64,000 nt of DNA, taken from assembly GCA_029959195.1 (NCBI GenBank), contig CP114124.1:1488001-1552000 (forward strand), read 5' to 3'. Both the position numbers and the translations under genes were made by a program. The stretch is from Dictyophora rubrovolvata. Its lineage: Eukaryota; Basidiomycota; Agaricomycetes; Phallales; Phallaceae. The notes beneath the pieces are model-generated. The model was given only the letters and a program-made list of their open reading frames with translations. It searched no databases and was not told the DNA's origin. Below, piece by piece: positions 23,059-35,822 of the stretch. How positions within the stretch are numbered: the stretch's first letter is position 1; every line of letters starts with the position of its first letter.

Positions 23059-24333
23059 GCCCTATTGCTTGACAATGAATTACTATGTTTACTATAAAGG
23101 TCTCTTAGAAAACCAACCTCTATTAACTATTCCTGTTGCTGACGCCCGCGAAATTCTCCACAAAGCCATTAAAAATGGATCCGCTACGTTACCTCTGCTG
23201 TGCTTGGTGCAAAAGGCAACTTGAAAAAATATGAAGATGCAAGCAATTCCACCCTTGATTTGGAAGATGTGACCCCTGCTCAACGCAAATTTCTGTTTGT
23301 TCCTGAAGAACCAGTCAAAGTCGTCGATTGCCTTGGTTTAGACCATCTCACTGGGTCTTCCCAATTTACCACAGAAAGTCGCGCAGGGTTCAGGGATGCT
23401 CTTGTGGCTAGGAATGGTACAAGTGTCATTTCTGGTGCCTCAGCGCTCTCTGAAGCTGTTCATCTCATTCCCAATTCTAAAGGGACTGATGTATGTTCAT
23501 TGATTTAACTATGTTTTCACTTGCTTAGGAAAATCAAGTATATCCAAGCTGTCTGTCGTTGGAGGATGAACACGGGGGATGTGGAAATCACTGACATTAA
23601 TGATACACGAAATGGAATTCTGGTGGACATTGTACTAGTTCACCAAGTTTTTACTGACAGATCATTGGCTGCCTTGCCTGTGAGTTTCACTATATCACTC
23701 TATTAAAGAATCAATTATTCATGCTTGCAGACCCCTAATTTTGCTCTGGCTGTTGACGAAGTGTTGCCACAGTCAACCCACATCAATCCTCCTTTCCGTT
23801 TCACCCCTCATTATTTCTTTGACAACAGTTACACCGAGGTTGATAGGTCCTTGGTAAACAACTATCAACGTGATTTACGTTACCCGATAGATACCGTCAA
23901 TGGGTAACCAGCAGGTTGGCCTCCTCGGTTTTTATTCGATTTTATATGCGGTGTTGTTATCGCAAGGAAATATGGAAACAGTGACGCTATGAATGCTCTA
24001 GGCGATTCAATAGAGTCAAATTATTACCCACAAGGTATTGAGACAGTCACCGATCGAGCTCTTGCTCAGCTTCGGAGAGATAAACTGAAAGTTGCGGAGA
24101 GGGAAAGAGAAGAGCAGAAAGTGAAGGGTGAGAGAGTGAGGCAGCGTGGAAGTGCTGAAATGGGGATGGACTCATCTGACTTGGTGTTTTGTTTGTGGAC
24201 ACAATATCATTTTGGACGGGATAACCAGGAAGCCCGCGCCAAGGAGATGGAGGAATACGCAAGGCGTGGGCTGCAGAGGGAACGCTTCACAGCTGAAAAA
24301 GTGGAGATGTGGAGGCAGAAGGCTGACAGTTGA
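23059..24333 (+). pseudogene. HNH_2-type nuclease-domain gene, apparently decayed
   Basis: Readable pieces at about 23059-23490, 23539-23679 and 23731-24333, with good introns between them. Family marks of the fungal HNH_2 group: ALVARNGTSVISGASALSEA, VHLIPNSKG (the His of the motif), DINDTRNGILVDIVLVHQVF, then HINPPFRFTPHYFFDN and, further on, WPPRFLFDFICGVVIARKYG followed by a charged helical tail. The opening block (LENQPLLTIPVADAREIL) and the next block (RYVTSAVLGAKGNLKKYED) are in different frames, and an in-frame stop separates the middle from the C-terminal block unless a further 60-odd base intron (about 23904-23967) is removed. Both problems together suggest a recent pseudogene or a poorly understood splice form. 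The role of this family in fungi is unknown. Confidence 0.7.
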
Positions 24334-25508
24334 AAGGTAGAGGTTCCGAGAAAGTAACTTGAATGTCTCACAGGTACATCTCTCATTACCGATCGACACT
24401 CAGCCTTTCCGGGTGCAGTAACGTACTCCTCGAACGTTGATGACGCCGTGTTCATCAGCTACCTCATTTTGCCCCTTCTCTCCACGTATTCCTTGATAGT
24501 ACTGACTCGCTATACATGGTCCCTATAATAGAGGCACCTGTCCTCCAGGAAATCGATTCAATTCGTCTCCATCAATCCAAGCGTGTTCAGAGCTGTTCCG
24601 ATAGAATCTGGGGGTAAAATGAAAAGCGATATACTGAGCCATACAAAATTGACTCGTTTTGATATTTTTTCTTCTTGTCTAAAGGCACTTGCATGACATA
24701 AAGAATAACATCGTGATGACCACTGCTTGATTGAAATCACGGGCAGCGATGTTGGTGCTTCAGAGAGCCGCTATATAATGTCTCGTTTTTTGAGCTGCAA
24801 GGGTCTAATATGAAAGCTGGAGAAGCCAAACACTATCGGTAGTTGAAGTCTAGTATATCATCAGCCCATGGAACTTAAGGCGAATAACACGTTATATATG
24901 CGCCTAAAGAGCTTTTTCAAAGAGAGTATTTGGGTTTAAGGTTTGAAATTCTACTTGAGTGCCAATAATTTGCGCGGTGATATTACCGTGGTGAAAGCAT
25001 TAGTATTGGTAGGGCTAACAGTTCTGCGAGCTTTAGGTTCCACCGGTTAGAGACAATAGAAAAGTGACATCAGTGTTTTGAAGGAACGTAGGCCTGTAAA
25101 GATCATCCTTCGTTTAATATCTAACTACACAATGGCAAGGAGATAGGTTATGTGTCTGTTCTCTGATATTCGATTCCCAATACACTTGCAGCTTGCTATG
25201 TGTTTTTTGAATCCTATGACGTGTGGGTGTAATTAATTGTGCAGCTCAGCGTATAAAACAAATTAAATTCGGAAACAAATTATGTCCACCACAGACACGA
25301 AGTGAATACTAATATAAAGCCGAATAGGACCCTTTCCCGCCATAATCATGATCGGAATTGGCATCGTGAATACAATAGCAAAGGGTTAGATTATAGTACA
25401 CGTGAAGAAAAAGTCCATATGTTGATATTTATCGTGTGTTTATTGAGTCTTTGATGCTGGAGTCAATTTTTTTTTCATTTCAGGGGTAATGGCATGACTT
25501 GAACTCAC
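24334..25508. other. AT-rich intergenic stretch
   Basis: About 1.2 kb with no supported gene, RNA gene or clear repeat in either strand. Confidence 0.45.
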
Positions 25509-25694
25509 TCAGAAAATACGGGGAACACTGGATACCGCTAGTTTTCCAGGAGCAACGGAAACTTCTCCAGATTTTTCATCAGACTGGTCTGCAGACGACG
25601 CGGACTTTTTGTGAAGAGTGATCGGAGCGGCGATAGCAGTGATGCATGCCAGGCAAATGGCCACCACTATTGGCACGATAGCAAACTTTGGCAT
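25509..25694 (-). CDS. Possible small secreted peptide
   Basis: A single-exon frame of 61 codons starting at ATG 25694. Residues 1-23 (MPKFAIVPIVVAICLACITA..) look like a classical signal peptide with an AIA-A cleavage site; the mature part is short, Ser/Asp/Lys-rich (SSADQSDEKSGEVS) and without cysteine. A TATA-like TTTTTATAC lies about 60 bases upstream on the minus strand (near 25752). No family is recognised. The chance of a spurious frame is real because it is short, but the signal-peptide shape and TATA position support it. Confidence 0.45.
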   Translation of the reverse strand: MPKFAIVPIVVAICLACITAIAAPITLHKKSASSADQSDEKSGEVSVAPGKLAVSSVPRIF

Positions 25695-26983
25695 GGCAGA
25701 ATTCAACTGAGGAGTAGAGAAGCTATTGGTAGCGAGTTGAGTGGGGGTTTTGTATAAAAACTTGAGAAGAGGTTACGTAAATAAGCCCCATCGTGATGGT
25801 CTCCGTATGGGGAAGCAGCGTTTTGATCAGAACTCGTCGGAAGCCCCACTGCGTAGCAGGAGCTTGTCATCTATCTGTCAATGATAGGCCTCTGCACTTA
25901 ATACTGAATTCAAAAAATACCCAATCGTTATAGTCGAGGTCTTTCAAAAATAAACGATTGAACAATCATCATCGCTAAAGAGCTTTTCTGGCTCAGGATG
26001 GGTTAAGGATGAGGCGATGTAGGAGGAAACGAATTTGGAATCGCTTCTGTGTGGAGTTCATAGCGTGACGTCACGCTTTCAAGCCGGATTGTCACAGTTC
26101 AATTGTCCGACATGATTTCCTTGCAGAGAAAGTTTCACTGCCAACAACATAATCAACTATTAAATGTGCTCAGAAATCAACTGGAGCACATGATCAGAAC
26201 ATTTACGGCGTGCGCAGTCTTTCTCAGCCACCTCTTTCAACCCTTTCAGACGAGAAGACCAAGAGAAGAGCCTTTCGAAGCTTTTCTGAAACCCAGCCCA
26301 GCAAATTTGATCATTAATAGCCCGCAATGTTATTAGATTATCCACTTACAAGGTGTGTAGCGGAAGGAGGACGAATTACAGGATATGGGATATGAAAAGA
26401 CCGCCTGATATTAAATTTAGGTGTATATTCGAAGTCTTCTTCGCTCAATTCATATGGCCCGAGTCGCGGACTGAGGAGGGAGCTTGACATGTGCAGTGCA
26501 ACATGTGCCATCGAACAGCCCCTTTAAATATTTGTATCATGTTCAGATTGCCTTAAAGCCAATGCCGGTGTCCAATGGAGCCCGTTCATAGGCTAGTGTC
26601 CATGTCATTGTTGACAACTCGTGGTGTGTTATTTTTGTTTCGTATGTCTATATAGCAGTAACCTTTGTTACCGCAGGGAATACCTTCTCTTTCAAAGCGG
26701 AGAATTGTGCTACTCCTTAGGGAAAGGATTTGAAAAAGACTGGAAGCTCAAGAAGCTCTGCATGTGTCACCATCGATTCCACCACTATATTAACTTTAGT
26801 TGCAAATACCGTTATTACTTTTCTCTTTGCACAGGATTTTCCTTTCATATGAATGTCAATTCTCGAACAATGGCACTTCGAATTAACAGGAACTGCCGGC
26901 CTTTTCACCCCTTGCTTCTCCTTCATTTGGTGCACATGAACATCAATGTATACATCAGACAATAAGATCCGGCCCGTGAGTAT
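25695..26983. other. Gene-poor stretch
   Basis: No gene supported. A plus-strand frame at 26621-26965 is Cys/His/Phe-rich and reads like translated non-coding sequence. Confidence 0.4.
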
Positions 26984-27319
26984 ATGCGGCGTCGGTACGT
27001 CATTTTTGTTATCATAGCATCCACAGAGGATCTCATCCGAACGCACTGGTCTAAACCGACATTACAAGAGGAGGCATTGGAAAAGTACTGGTCTCTTAAT
27101 ATATACTTCAAATTTGGGTTCAACCCTCGAGCGACATTCGAAGCAATATACGGAACCTATGACGTTCAGCGCCGTGTACCTTTATCACCAGCTTGTGTTA
27201 TCAAGTTCACACCAGGGTTTGGTCCAAAGAGAATTCAAATTAAGTGTACAATCGAGGGGTATATCGTAGCCGAAGAAAAATACAACATTGTGCCACCATT
27301 AATTAGAACACTACAGTAA
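26984..27319 (+). CDS. Unrecognised open frame, possibly an exon
   Basis: A 111-codon frame starting at ATG 26984 and ending 7 bases before the convergent BRN1 stop. The second half looks protein-like (LNIYFKFGFNPRATFEAIYG, SPACVIKFTPGFGPKRIQIK). The first 43 bases (about 26977-27019, GTGAGT...ATAG) look like an intron instead, so the true coding part may begin at 27020 as a downstream exon of a gene I cannot join upstream. No family recognised. Confidence 0.25.
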   Translation: MRRRYVIFVIIASTEDLIRTHWSKPTLQEEALEKYWSLNIYFKFGFNPRATFEAIYGTYDVQRRVPLSPACVIKFTPGFGPKRIQIKCTIEGYIVAEEKYNIVPPLIRTLQ

Positions 27320-27326
27320 TTTATCT

Positions 27327-30300
27327 CTACCCAGTCAAAACAGCGTTGGGATCCTTGAATACCTAAACCAAAAATAGTCAGTCTCATCTGGCCCGAGCTA
27401 GACCACCATAAAGACGAAAATTACCTGGAGATTCCATAAATTACCAACTCCTCTCTCTTCATTGACAACTTCGTCAGTGAAATCTTCACCCTTACTGCCG
27501 TCAACTTGAACTCTCAGACCCTCCTCATTTGCCAGATGTAAAAGACAAATGAAACAGAAACTAGTGCTGATTTCAGACATTTTGTCCGGAGGATAGCTTT
27601 CTTTGAGTCGCGTTATGACGCTTTCGAAGACTCGACCGTCTGGTTGTGATTTCGCAGCCCGGGACGACATCCGTGTATCATCAGCGATCTTTATTTGAAA
27701 AAAAAAGGTCTTTCAGACATCTGGTGCCCAATAATAAAAACGCTCATTTACCTCCATTTCCACATCACCTTCCTCATCCTCATCCCGCTGCTGCGCGGAT
27801 ATTTCATTTTCCTCAGGCAAAACCTCGATAACATCGCTTAACCCCTTCCAAATATTCTCTTTCAATTTCCGTACATCAACCCTTTTTGCTCGTTTAGCAT
27901 AGCTTACAAATTCAGGTCGAATGCGCCTGCTTTGACCTTCCGTCGCAGCAAGCAAGTTCTGTTCTTCAGGGTCGACCGATGCATCAACGCCAGACCTCCC
28001 CTCTCCTTCAAAGACATCTTCATAGCCACCCCCATCTTCATAGTCGTCATGGAAAAACTGGGTATTGAAAGGTATAGCACCACCATCAACAGCTAATGTG
28101 AATTTAGAATTAGAGATCAAAATCAATGAATAGAGAGAGCATCAGAAGCTTACTTTCATCCTGAGCATCTAGCTGTGCCTGCGCCTGGTCCGCAGCTGCC
28201 TGTGCCCAAAACCGTTCATCGACTTCTCCATCGCCTTCATTTATCCGCACACGGTGACCGCGCATCTTAAGCTGTGATAATATTGTCAGCATAATATATT
28301 GAAGAGCAGGAAGGGCTGCTTACCGAGAACTTGGGCTTTAAGAATAAAGTGACAAGCTGTCTACTCGAAAAATGCATATCGTCGGGGAGCATTTGATCAC
28401 TTCGTTGTTTTTCCTTTTCTTTCGCTTTCTTACCACCTCCTGTCCGGGCATTTAAGGGAGTAAAAAGTTCTTTAACACTAATGTCAAGAGGCTTCGAAAA
28501 ATCAATCTTATTGGCGTCCTTGTCTTTCTTTTCTCGCCGAGTTTTCGGTCCAGCAGCTTCACCTGCATTCGAATCTACTGCATCCAGTGCTTTTTTTCAT
28601 AAAAAAAAGACGATTTCAGGGCTTCAACATAAAATTCCTCTAGAAAGAGAAGACACTCACGTCGGCGAACAGTTCTCTTAACCTTCCAGTGTTCAGGACC
28701 AGCCCAATTCTTCAAGAAATTTTGATCGAAATAGTCCATCATGCCCCCACTGTCGCCCCCACCCTCCATCTCCCCAGTCATCGCCATAACAAGGTTGCGT
28801 TCATTGGGTACACGCCGAGGATCAAACGGTTCATAAGGAGCAGCCCCTGTAGCCCCGTTTTGATTTGGATACGCAGGGGCGGACACACCGGGATCACCAT
28901 AGTTATCTCCACTGTAATCATCTTCTACTGCTTGGTCACCGACAAAAAAGTCTTCCACGTGAGACACTGGTTCAGTATCGCCTTCGGGCAGTATCAAGCC
29001 CTCATTATCATCACGGAGATCTTCCATCATCATGTTATCAGCAATCCCGGCGTCGTTGTCTTCTCCGTCGCTGTCCAGAGCGAGATTTGTGTCGAGAACA
29101 GTAATGTCAGTAAAATCAAAAGCGCCACGCTCGAAAGAAAATCCTTCTAATGACTGTGAGATAGCTTTCGTCTCAAACGTGTCAAGAGACGGTAAGAATT
29201 CTCCTGCACAGAGCTCAAGTAAGTGACATGCTTTGAAAGACAACAGCCTGCCGTTGACAAGGTACTCACGTCGCAAATAACTGAGATCTATTAAATCTTC
29301 AGGTTCTTCTGCTTCGTGCTGATCAGCATCGTCGCCTTCTTCATTTTCTCCTGATGCAGCGACGCAATCACCGGCATCGAAGACAACGCGAAGACAACCC
29401 GCGCCTAGTCCCAAATTGAGATGGTTCATTAGGAGACCCTGGGCTCCGCTTTCGTCGAAGTCAGCACATGTTTTCTTGAATAACGGATCTACCATAAACT
29501 CGAGCTCGAGCTTCTTCGTACGCAACTGAGCGGCAGACTTGGCTAGTGTTGATTCAGTACGGTGCTTCCCTGTATTATTGCGCTTCTTTTGGGGATCATG
29601 TGCTTGGTCTGATGGATCTTCCAGGTTTTCCGCATCTGTAAAAGAAGAATTGATTAACAGAGAAAAGGCCTTTCAAAAGATATTATAAAATAAAAAAGAC
29701 AACGCACTGCCTTCGCTAGCCAAGTTGCTCACGAGTTTAAAAGTCTCTGTGCCGACGCTGTCGACACGACTTGTCCAGATTTTCACACATCCATCTAGTG
29801 TACACGACGCCTTTTGAAAATTAATCGAGTTGTCTGTTACGTTCCGTAGTAGTGACATATCGTGAAAATAGTCAATTAGCGCGAAATTCCATGAATTCGT
29901 CGGGTTTATTTTCTAAAGAGACATATATTTCGGCGTAGTTCATTTTTATGCATAGATTACGCACGTTGTCTGTCGCGAGTTTCATCCATTCTTCAAAATT
30001 ACTGCTCATTACATCCAATGGGACCTGGACAAGAGGTGCCTCTTCTACTGCGGTTATGTTGCCAATGGACGGTCGCGCCCGAAGAGTATCAGCATTATTT
30101 TGGGTCGGTTGGCTAGAAGCTGGTACGGCTCTCGCTTTGTCGTTACCAGGTGAAGGTGCTGAAGGCATGACTGCGTCTACTTCTTCCATAGAGGGTTGAG
30201 CCAGAATTTTGTTACTTTTGCGTCTGCGTCGTTTTTCGGCAAGATCGTCGTTTATATCATTGAGACTGACGGTACGTAAAGGCATACGACTCTCATTCAA

Positions 30301-30519
30301 GGGGGTATAGTTGATAGTGTCGGAAGATATATCTTTCAGAGGAACGGTTGCGTCACCGTGATGTTTTTTTCGGTGTGACTTGGATGGGGATTGGATTTGG
30401 TCTCGTTGTTTTGTGATAGTCCGAGGAGTGTTTTCGACATCAGATAAGTCTTCCTCTGAAGACGCGGCCGACGGATAGATAGTTTTTGCGCGGGTACGCG
30501 TCGAACGCGATGTAGACAT
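27327..30519 (-). CDS. BRN1: Condensin complex subunit 2 (kleisin, CAP-H/Barren/Brn1)
   Basis: 897 residues; the kleisin that bridges the Smc2-Smc4 heads of condensin for mitotic chromosome compaction. Exons 29965-30519, 29708-29912, 29270-29635, 28661-29203, 28324-28589, 28154-28271, 27752-28092, 27425-27688, 27327-27362. An N-terminal disordered Ser/Arg/Lys region is followed by family signatures KINPTNSWNFALIDYFHDM, SINFQKASCTLDGCVKIWTS, RVDSVGTETFKLVSNLASEG, an acidic middle (about residues 250-480), DYFDQNFLKNWAGPEHWKVK, and the C-terminal winged-helix with MSEISTSFCFICLLHLANEE. The start at 30519 is the first ATG after the divergent promoter. Length fits fungal Brn1 (750-900). Confidence 0.95.
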
Positions 30520-30917
30520 GGTGGTCAAGAAATTGGAGGGGAAATTTGTTGGGACGCGGCTGGTCACGTGTTCGATGTCACGCGTTGGACCAATCAAAAT
30601 TCAAACCGACCCGGTATACATATCTCAGTGTGTAACCATCATTCACACATAACGAACGTGTATTAATTTCTAACGATGTTTTGAAATTACTAGAGGAATC
30701 ACTGGGTGCGACGGAACATTTGTCAACATCATTAGTTGCACCGACTCGGATGCTTACTAACGCACTTAGTCTCACGGGCGTCTACGAAATTGCGCAATCT
30801 GCAAAAAAGGACGTGGAATGCGTATATAGACAAGACTCTTAGCGTGTGATATCTAGCACAGAGGTTTCTTATTACCCGTCGCTGCTGCCGTTTGACTTGT
30901 GATTCTGAAAACTGCAA
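30520..30917. promoter_or_regulatory. Divergent promoter, BRN1 / MET5
   Basis: 398 bp. Near the BRN1 side are ACGCGT (30580-30585), an E-box CACGTG (30566-30571) and gacgcgg (30553). CACGTG is the Cbf1/Met-type site that in yeasts controls sulphur-assimilation genes, so it may serve MET5; ACGCGT is the MluI cell-cycle box and would suit BRN1. Both assignments are inferences from known fungal promoters. Confidence 0.5.
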
Positions 30918-33900
30918 ATGCCCGCAACAGCCTCAACATCGTCGCAGACAGCAGTCGGGCGGATAGCCCTTCTCGCTTCGACGTTTGTACTCGATGCACT
31001 CCCCCGCCCGCCCGCGAAGACGGCATTTGAAGACACGAATGCGACCCAAGTTCGCTGTTCCTCTGATCCAGGATCGATCCTGGTCAGGAATAGCGTCAAA
31101 GCTGGACTGCAATCTTTGCTTATATCGTCGCCTCGAGATGTCTTGCCTGGTCTGATCCCACATATTCCTGCTTTGGAAAAACGTCCCATTGCCATACATG
31201 TTGCCGTCAAAAATGACGACCTCGCAGATGCTCTGGCTCTACGGCTTCATGTCCCATTCGTGTTGTATTCTTCGACGCCACAACAAGCCCATGATCAAGC
31301 ACTCCTTGCTTCTCGTCTGGCAAGCATGGAAAAGAAGGCTGTCGTTCACATCTTTCATCCCGGCGTCGAGCGGCAACACCAGCATATAATCGAGATCGAA
31401 GCGGAAAAAGTCTTGCCTTTCATTCGAGCCGAATTACATCACTCAGTGGTATCGAATGGACATGCCAGCGGAACGAACGGACATGCCAATGGCGTGAACG
31501 GACACAAGAACGCCGTTAATGGTCATGCTGGTAATGAAATTCCACATAGTCCGGTTTCACCGACGACCCTAAATTCGAGCCATAATCACGTCCTCTTCGA
31601 TGCATATGAATCCGCCGGTCTCGATACCCTTGCCTTGGTTCGTCGCGCACTTCGTCCACTCACCTATACAGGTCCCAGTAATCCTACCACAATTCTTGTC
31701 GCCCTCGGGCAAGCCGTCATCGACGAAAAATGTCTTACATCTCTACACAATGTCGGTGCATTAAGCATTTCACTTCTTTCTCCTCTTCCTCCTTCCAAGC
31801 TCTTGGCACGAATCCCTCCCTCCGTCAATCGCATTATTATCCTTGAGCAGATTACTTCCTGGCCTACAAAGTACACGCCTCTTTTCTTGGACGTTATATC
31901 CGCGATCCAGCATCGAGAGCCAAGACCCTATGTCGTTCAGGGTACCTTGGGCCCGCTTGCAGAATCAGATGAAATCACCTCTATCGACATACAGAAGTTA
32001 ATCTCGAAGGCGGTCCCGAATTCATCCGCATCAATACACCTTGGTCCTTCGTTTTTGGAAACTCCATTACCTGCCCCAGCGCCCGTGGAAATTCCTGCAT
32101 ATGAAACCGCATATACCAAAATTCTCTCTATGCTTTTCGGAGACAGTCTTACCATTGAAAATGCACCGGATCGTATTCCAATATATGGCGATATCGCAAC
32201 ACGCCTTGACTTTGCTCTTGGTCGTGTGCAGGTGGAACTCGAAGAAAGGGATGCGCTTGTACAAGCCGTCCAGACCTTCCTACAGGACTCAAAGCGGAGC
32301 TCATTATATCCAAAGTTATCTTCTCTCCTCACAAAATGGCTTCTTTCCAAAGACGATGTTACGCAGTGCAATATCTTAGCGGAGCAGATTCTTCCACTTT
32401 TGCCCGATAAGGATTCTAATTTGCGCTCGCTTCACTCCCGCCGTAGCCACTTTTCACACTCTTCACGATGGATCATAGGTTCCGATGCATGGTCATACGA
32501 TTTAGGAGCGTCCGGACTGCACCATCTTCTCGCATCCAAAGCTAATGTTAATTTGCTTTTACTCGACACCACTCCGTACACGCTACGAGATGCTTCGCCA
32601 GGTACACGTAAAAAAGACGCGGGTCTATACGCAATGAACCACGGCGACGTATACGTTGCAAGTGTTGCCGTATATTCTTCATACGGGCAGGTCTTGCAAG
32701 CCCTTGCTGAAGCGGACAAGTTCAACGGACCTAGTGTTGTACTTGCGTACCTCCCGTACGAATTCCTTTCTTCTTCTTCAATGACAGAACCTATAGGTGC
32801 ACTCGACGTGCTCAAGGAAACTAAACTCGCGGTGGATGCAGGTTACTGGCCATTGTATCGATGGAATCCGGCCAAAGAACGTATAGGCGAAGAACCGTTT
32901 TCGTTAGACTCGGAGGCGATTAAGGCAGATCTTGAAGCTTTCATCGATAGGCAGAATCACTTGAGCCAGTTAGTCCGCAACACTCCTGAACTGGCAAGTG
33001 AAATTGTCGGCTCATTGGGCAAGAACTTGAAAGAGGTATGCACGCACACTCTTACAGCGCTTTATTTTTGCATCAACGTTTTCTCCTACAGTCTCGTCGT
33101 AAAAAAGCCCAAGAATCTTATGACGCTCTTCTTAACGCATTAGATGGACCACCCCTTCTTGTTCTCTATGCATCCGATGGCGGTGTTGCGGAAAAGATGG
33201 CCAAAAGGCTCGCAGCACGCGGCAAAACCCGAGGACTCGCTACGCGCGTTCAAACGTTCGACTCTTTCCCATTCACAGACCTCGCTAAAGAGGCTTACAT
33301 TGCTTTCGTAACCTCCACAGCGGGACAAGGCGAACCACCCCAAAATGGGAGAGATACTTTCAAGGCTATTAATGCAGCTGTCGCGAGGGGAGAAAAGATT
33401 TTGTCGGGACTCAAGTATACCGTTTTTGGGTTAGGTGATAGCCATTACTGGCCTCGAGGGGAAGACAAGCACTACTATAATCGACCGGGAAAAGATCTCG
33501 ATACTAAACTTGCTTTGCTTGGTGCAGAACGCGTCGCCGATTCGGGCTTCGGAGACGATCAGGATGCAGACGGACCTCAAACGGGGTATAAAATCTGGGA
33601 ACCATTAGTTTGGAAAGCATTGGGTGTTGACAATGTCGAGATTCTCGAAGCCGAGCCTGAAACCATCACGAACGAGCATATCAAGATTGCGTCCAACTTT
33701 TTACGAGGGACTGTAGCTGAAGGCTTACTTGACACGAGTACTGGTGCGCTTGCTCCGACTGATGGGCAGATTACCAAGTTCCATGGTATATACGAACAGG
33801 ACGACCGGGATATACGGGATGAACGAAAGGCAGAGGGTCTTGAGCCTGCTTATGCGTTTATGGTTCGGGTTCGAATGCCTGGAGGCGTATGTACACCCGC

Positions 33901-35822
33901 TCAATGGCTCGCTATGGACCGAATTGCGGATGAACGCGGGAATAGTACTCTTAAGCTTACGACGAGGCAGACGTTCCAGTTCCATGGTGTTATTAAGCGA
34001 CACTTGAAGCCTTCTATACAGGCTATCAACCGCGCATTGCTTGATACCATTGCTGCGTGTGGTGACGTTAACAGGTTAGTCTCATATATTTCTAGGCTTT
34101 ATGGTTCTTACATACATTTTGAATAGAAATGTGTTGTGCTCTTCTATGCCCCCGTTGAAACACATCCATGAGGAGATGTACAGGTTCGCAAAAACGTTGA
34201 GCGAAAAACTCATGCCTCGTACGACGGCCTATCATGAAATCTGGTTGGACAGGAAAATGGTAGCAGGTGATGCCGTCAAGGATTTCGAGCCGATGTACGG
34301 CGCATATTATCTCCCACGAAAGGTGTGTGTGTAATTTCGAATTTTCTAAACGGGTTTTTGGAACAAACGCTGAGTTTTTTTTTTTGGTTAGTTCAAAATT
34401 GCGGTGGCGTGTCCGCCCCACAATGATGTGGATGTATTCGCGAACGATGTTGGCTTTATTGCCATTGCTAGCAAGGATGAACGACATGTTCTGGGCTTTA
34501 ATGTGACCGCTGGAGGAGGCATGGGTGTAACCCATTCGAATAAGAAGACGTATCCTCGTTTGGGTGACGTTCTCGGTTTTGTTACTGTTGAACAAGCATA
34601 TGTCATTGCTGAATCAATATTGACTACACAAAGAGACAATGGAAACCGTCAAGAGTATGTAAATTTTTTTGTTCTCTTTCTGATAATGGCGATGCTCATT
34701 ATAATTTATTTTTTTCTAGTCGCAAGGTAATATAATAGGCCAATTATGTGAAACCGATTTTTCTTTCTGACACTGTACACAGAACGCTCGTTTGAAGTAT
34801 ACAATCGATCGTATGGGATTGAACACCTTCAAAGCCGAAGTAGAACGCCGAGCAGGCTTTAAATTCGAACCCGCGCTACCTTTCGAATTCAATTCCAACG
34901 TCGACTACTTCGGATGGCAAAAAGGACTAGACAACAAGCATCATTTCACCGCTTTCATAGAGAACGGGCGTGTGCAAGACGAGCCTGGAAAGGACTTCAA
35001 GACTGGTTTAAGGGAGATTGCCAAAATACACAAAGGCACGTTCAGATTGACGTGTAATCAACACTTGATTATTGCGGATGTGCCTGAGGAAGAAGTACCG
35101 AAGATAAAAGAGTTTTTGAAGAAGTATAAATTGGATAATTTGGAGTTCTCGGGGCTTCGTCTTTCGTCTTCTGCTTGTGTTGCTTTCCCGACGTGTGGTC
35201 TTGCTATGGCGGAGTCGGAAAGGGTATGTTTCTTTTTGTTTCGGATTAATTTCATCATCATCTTATATGTGTGCGTAGTATCTTCCAATCTTGATTGACA
35301 AGGTCGAAAAGATATGTGAAGAAAATGGGTTGAGGAATGACTCGATAGTGATGCGGATGACTGGATGCCCTAATGGATGTGCAAGGCCCTATGTCGCAGG
35401 TTCGATTTATATATGTATGATTTGTGGTATTATTATTAACCCCTGTTTTCTTTTTTCTTTTGCAGAGGTGGCGTTTGTGGGCAAATCACCCGGTGTATAC
35501 GTCATGTTACTAGGGGGCGGTTACTATGGCCAACGGCTGAACAAAATCTATCGAGGTTCGATTTCTAAACACTTGCTTACCATTGTTTGTCTTACCAAGC
35601 TCTTTGTGTTTTTTTTTTAAAATAAAAACAGAATCGGTGACCGAACCGGAAATTTTGAAAATTTTGCGACCGATGATTAAGCGATATGCTTTGGAACGGC
35701 TTGAAGGGGAGCGATTCGGGGATTTTACAATTCGGGCAGGGTATATTGCGCCGACCAGTTCTGGGAAGGAGTGGTATGATCGTGCTGGTGGAGAGGGAGA
35801 GTATCATATTGACACTGCATGA
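30918..35822 (+). CDS. MET5: Sulfite reductase [NADPH] beta subunit (haemoprotein)
   Basis: 1469 residues; reduces sulfite to sulfide for Cys/Met synthesis. Exons 30918-33035, 33092-34074, 34127-34322, 34392-34654, 34720-34726, 34783-35223, 35279-35399, 35466-35555, 35632-35822. The first 700 residues are the fungal Met5-type pyruvate:ferredoxin-oxidoreductase-like region, with a His/Asn/Gly repeat insertion ([19 protein letters not shown]). Then a flavodoxin domain ([44 protein letters not shown]), followed by the two nitrite/sulfite-reductase half domains ([30 protein letters not shown]). Sirohaem-FeS ligands: CVAFPTC and CPNGC. Exon 5 is 7 bases, encoding part of DRK. Yeast Met5 is 1442 residues. 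Confidence 0.97.

Noticed and set aside
26621-26965. Plus-strand frame of 114 codons
   Set aside because: Cys/His/Phe-rich content and non-ATG-like context suggest translated non-coding sequence.
28689-29226. Plus-strand frames inside BRN1
   Set aside because: They are antisense to strongly conserved condensin exons.
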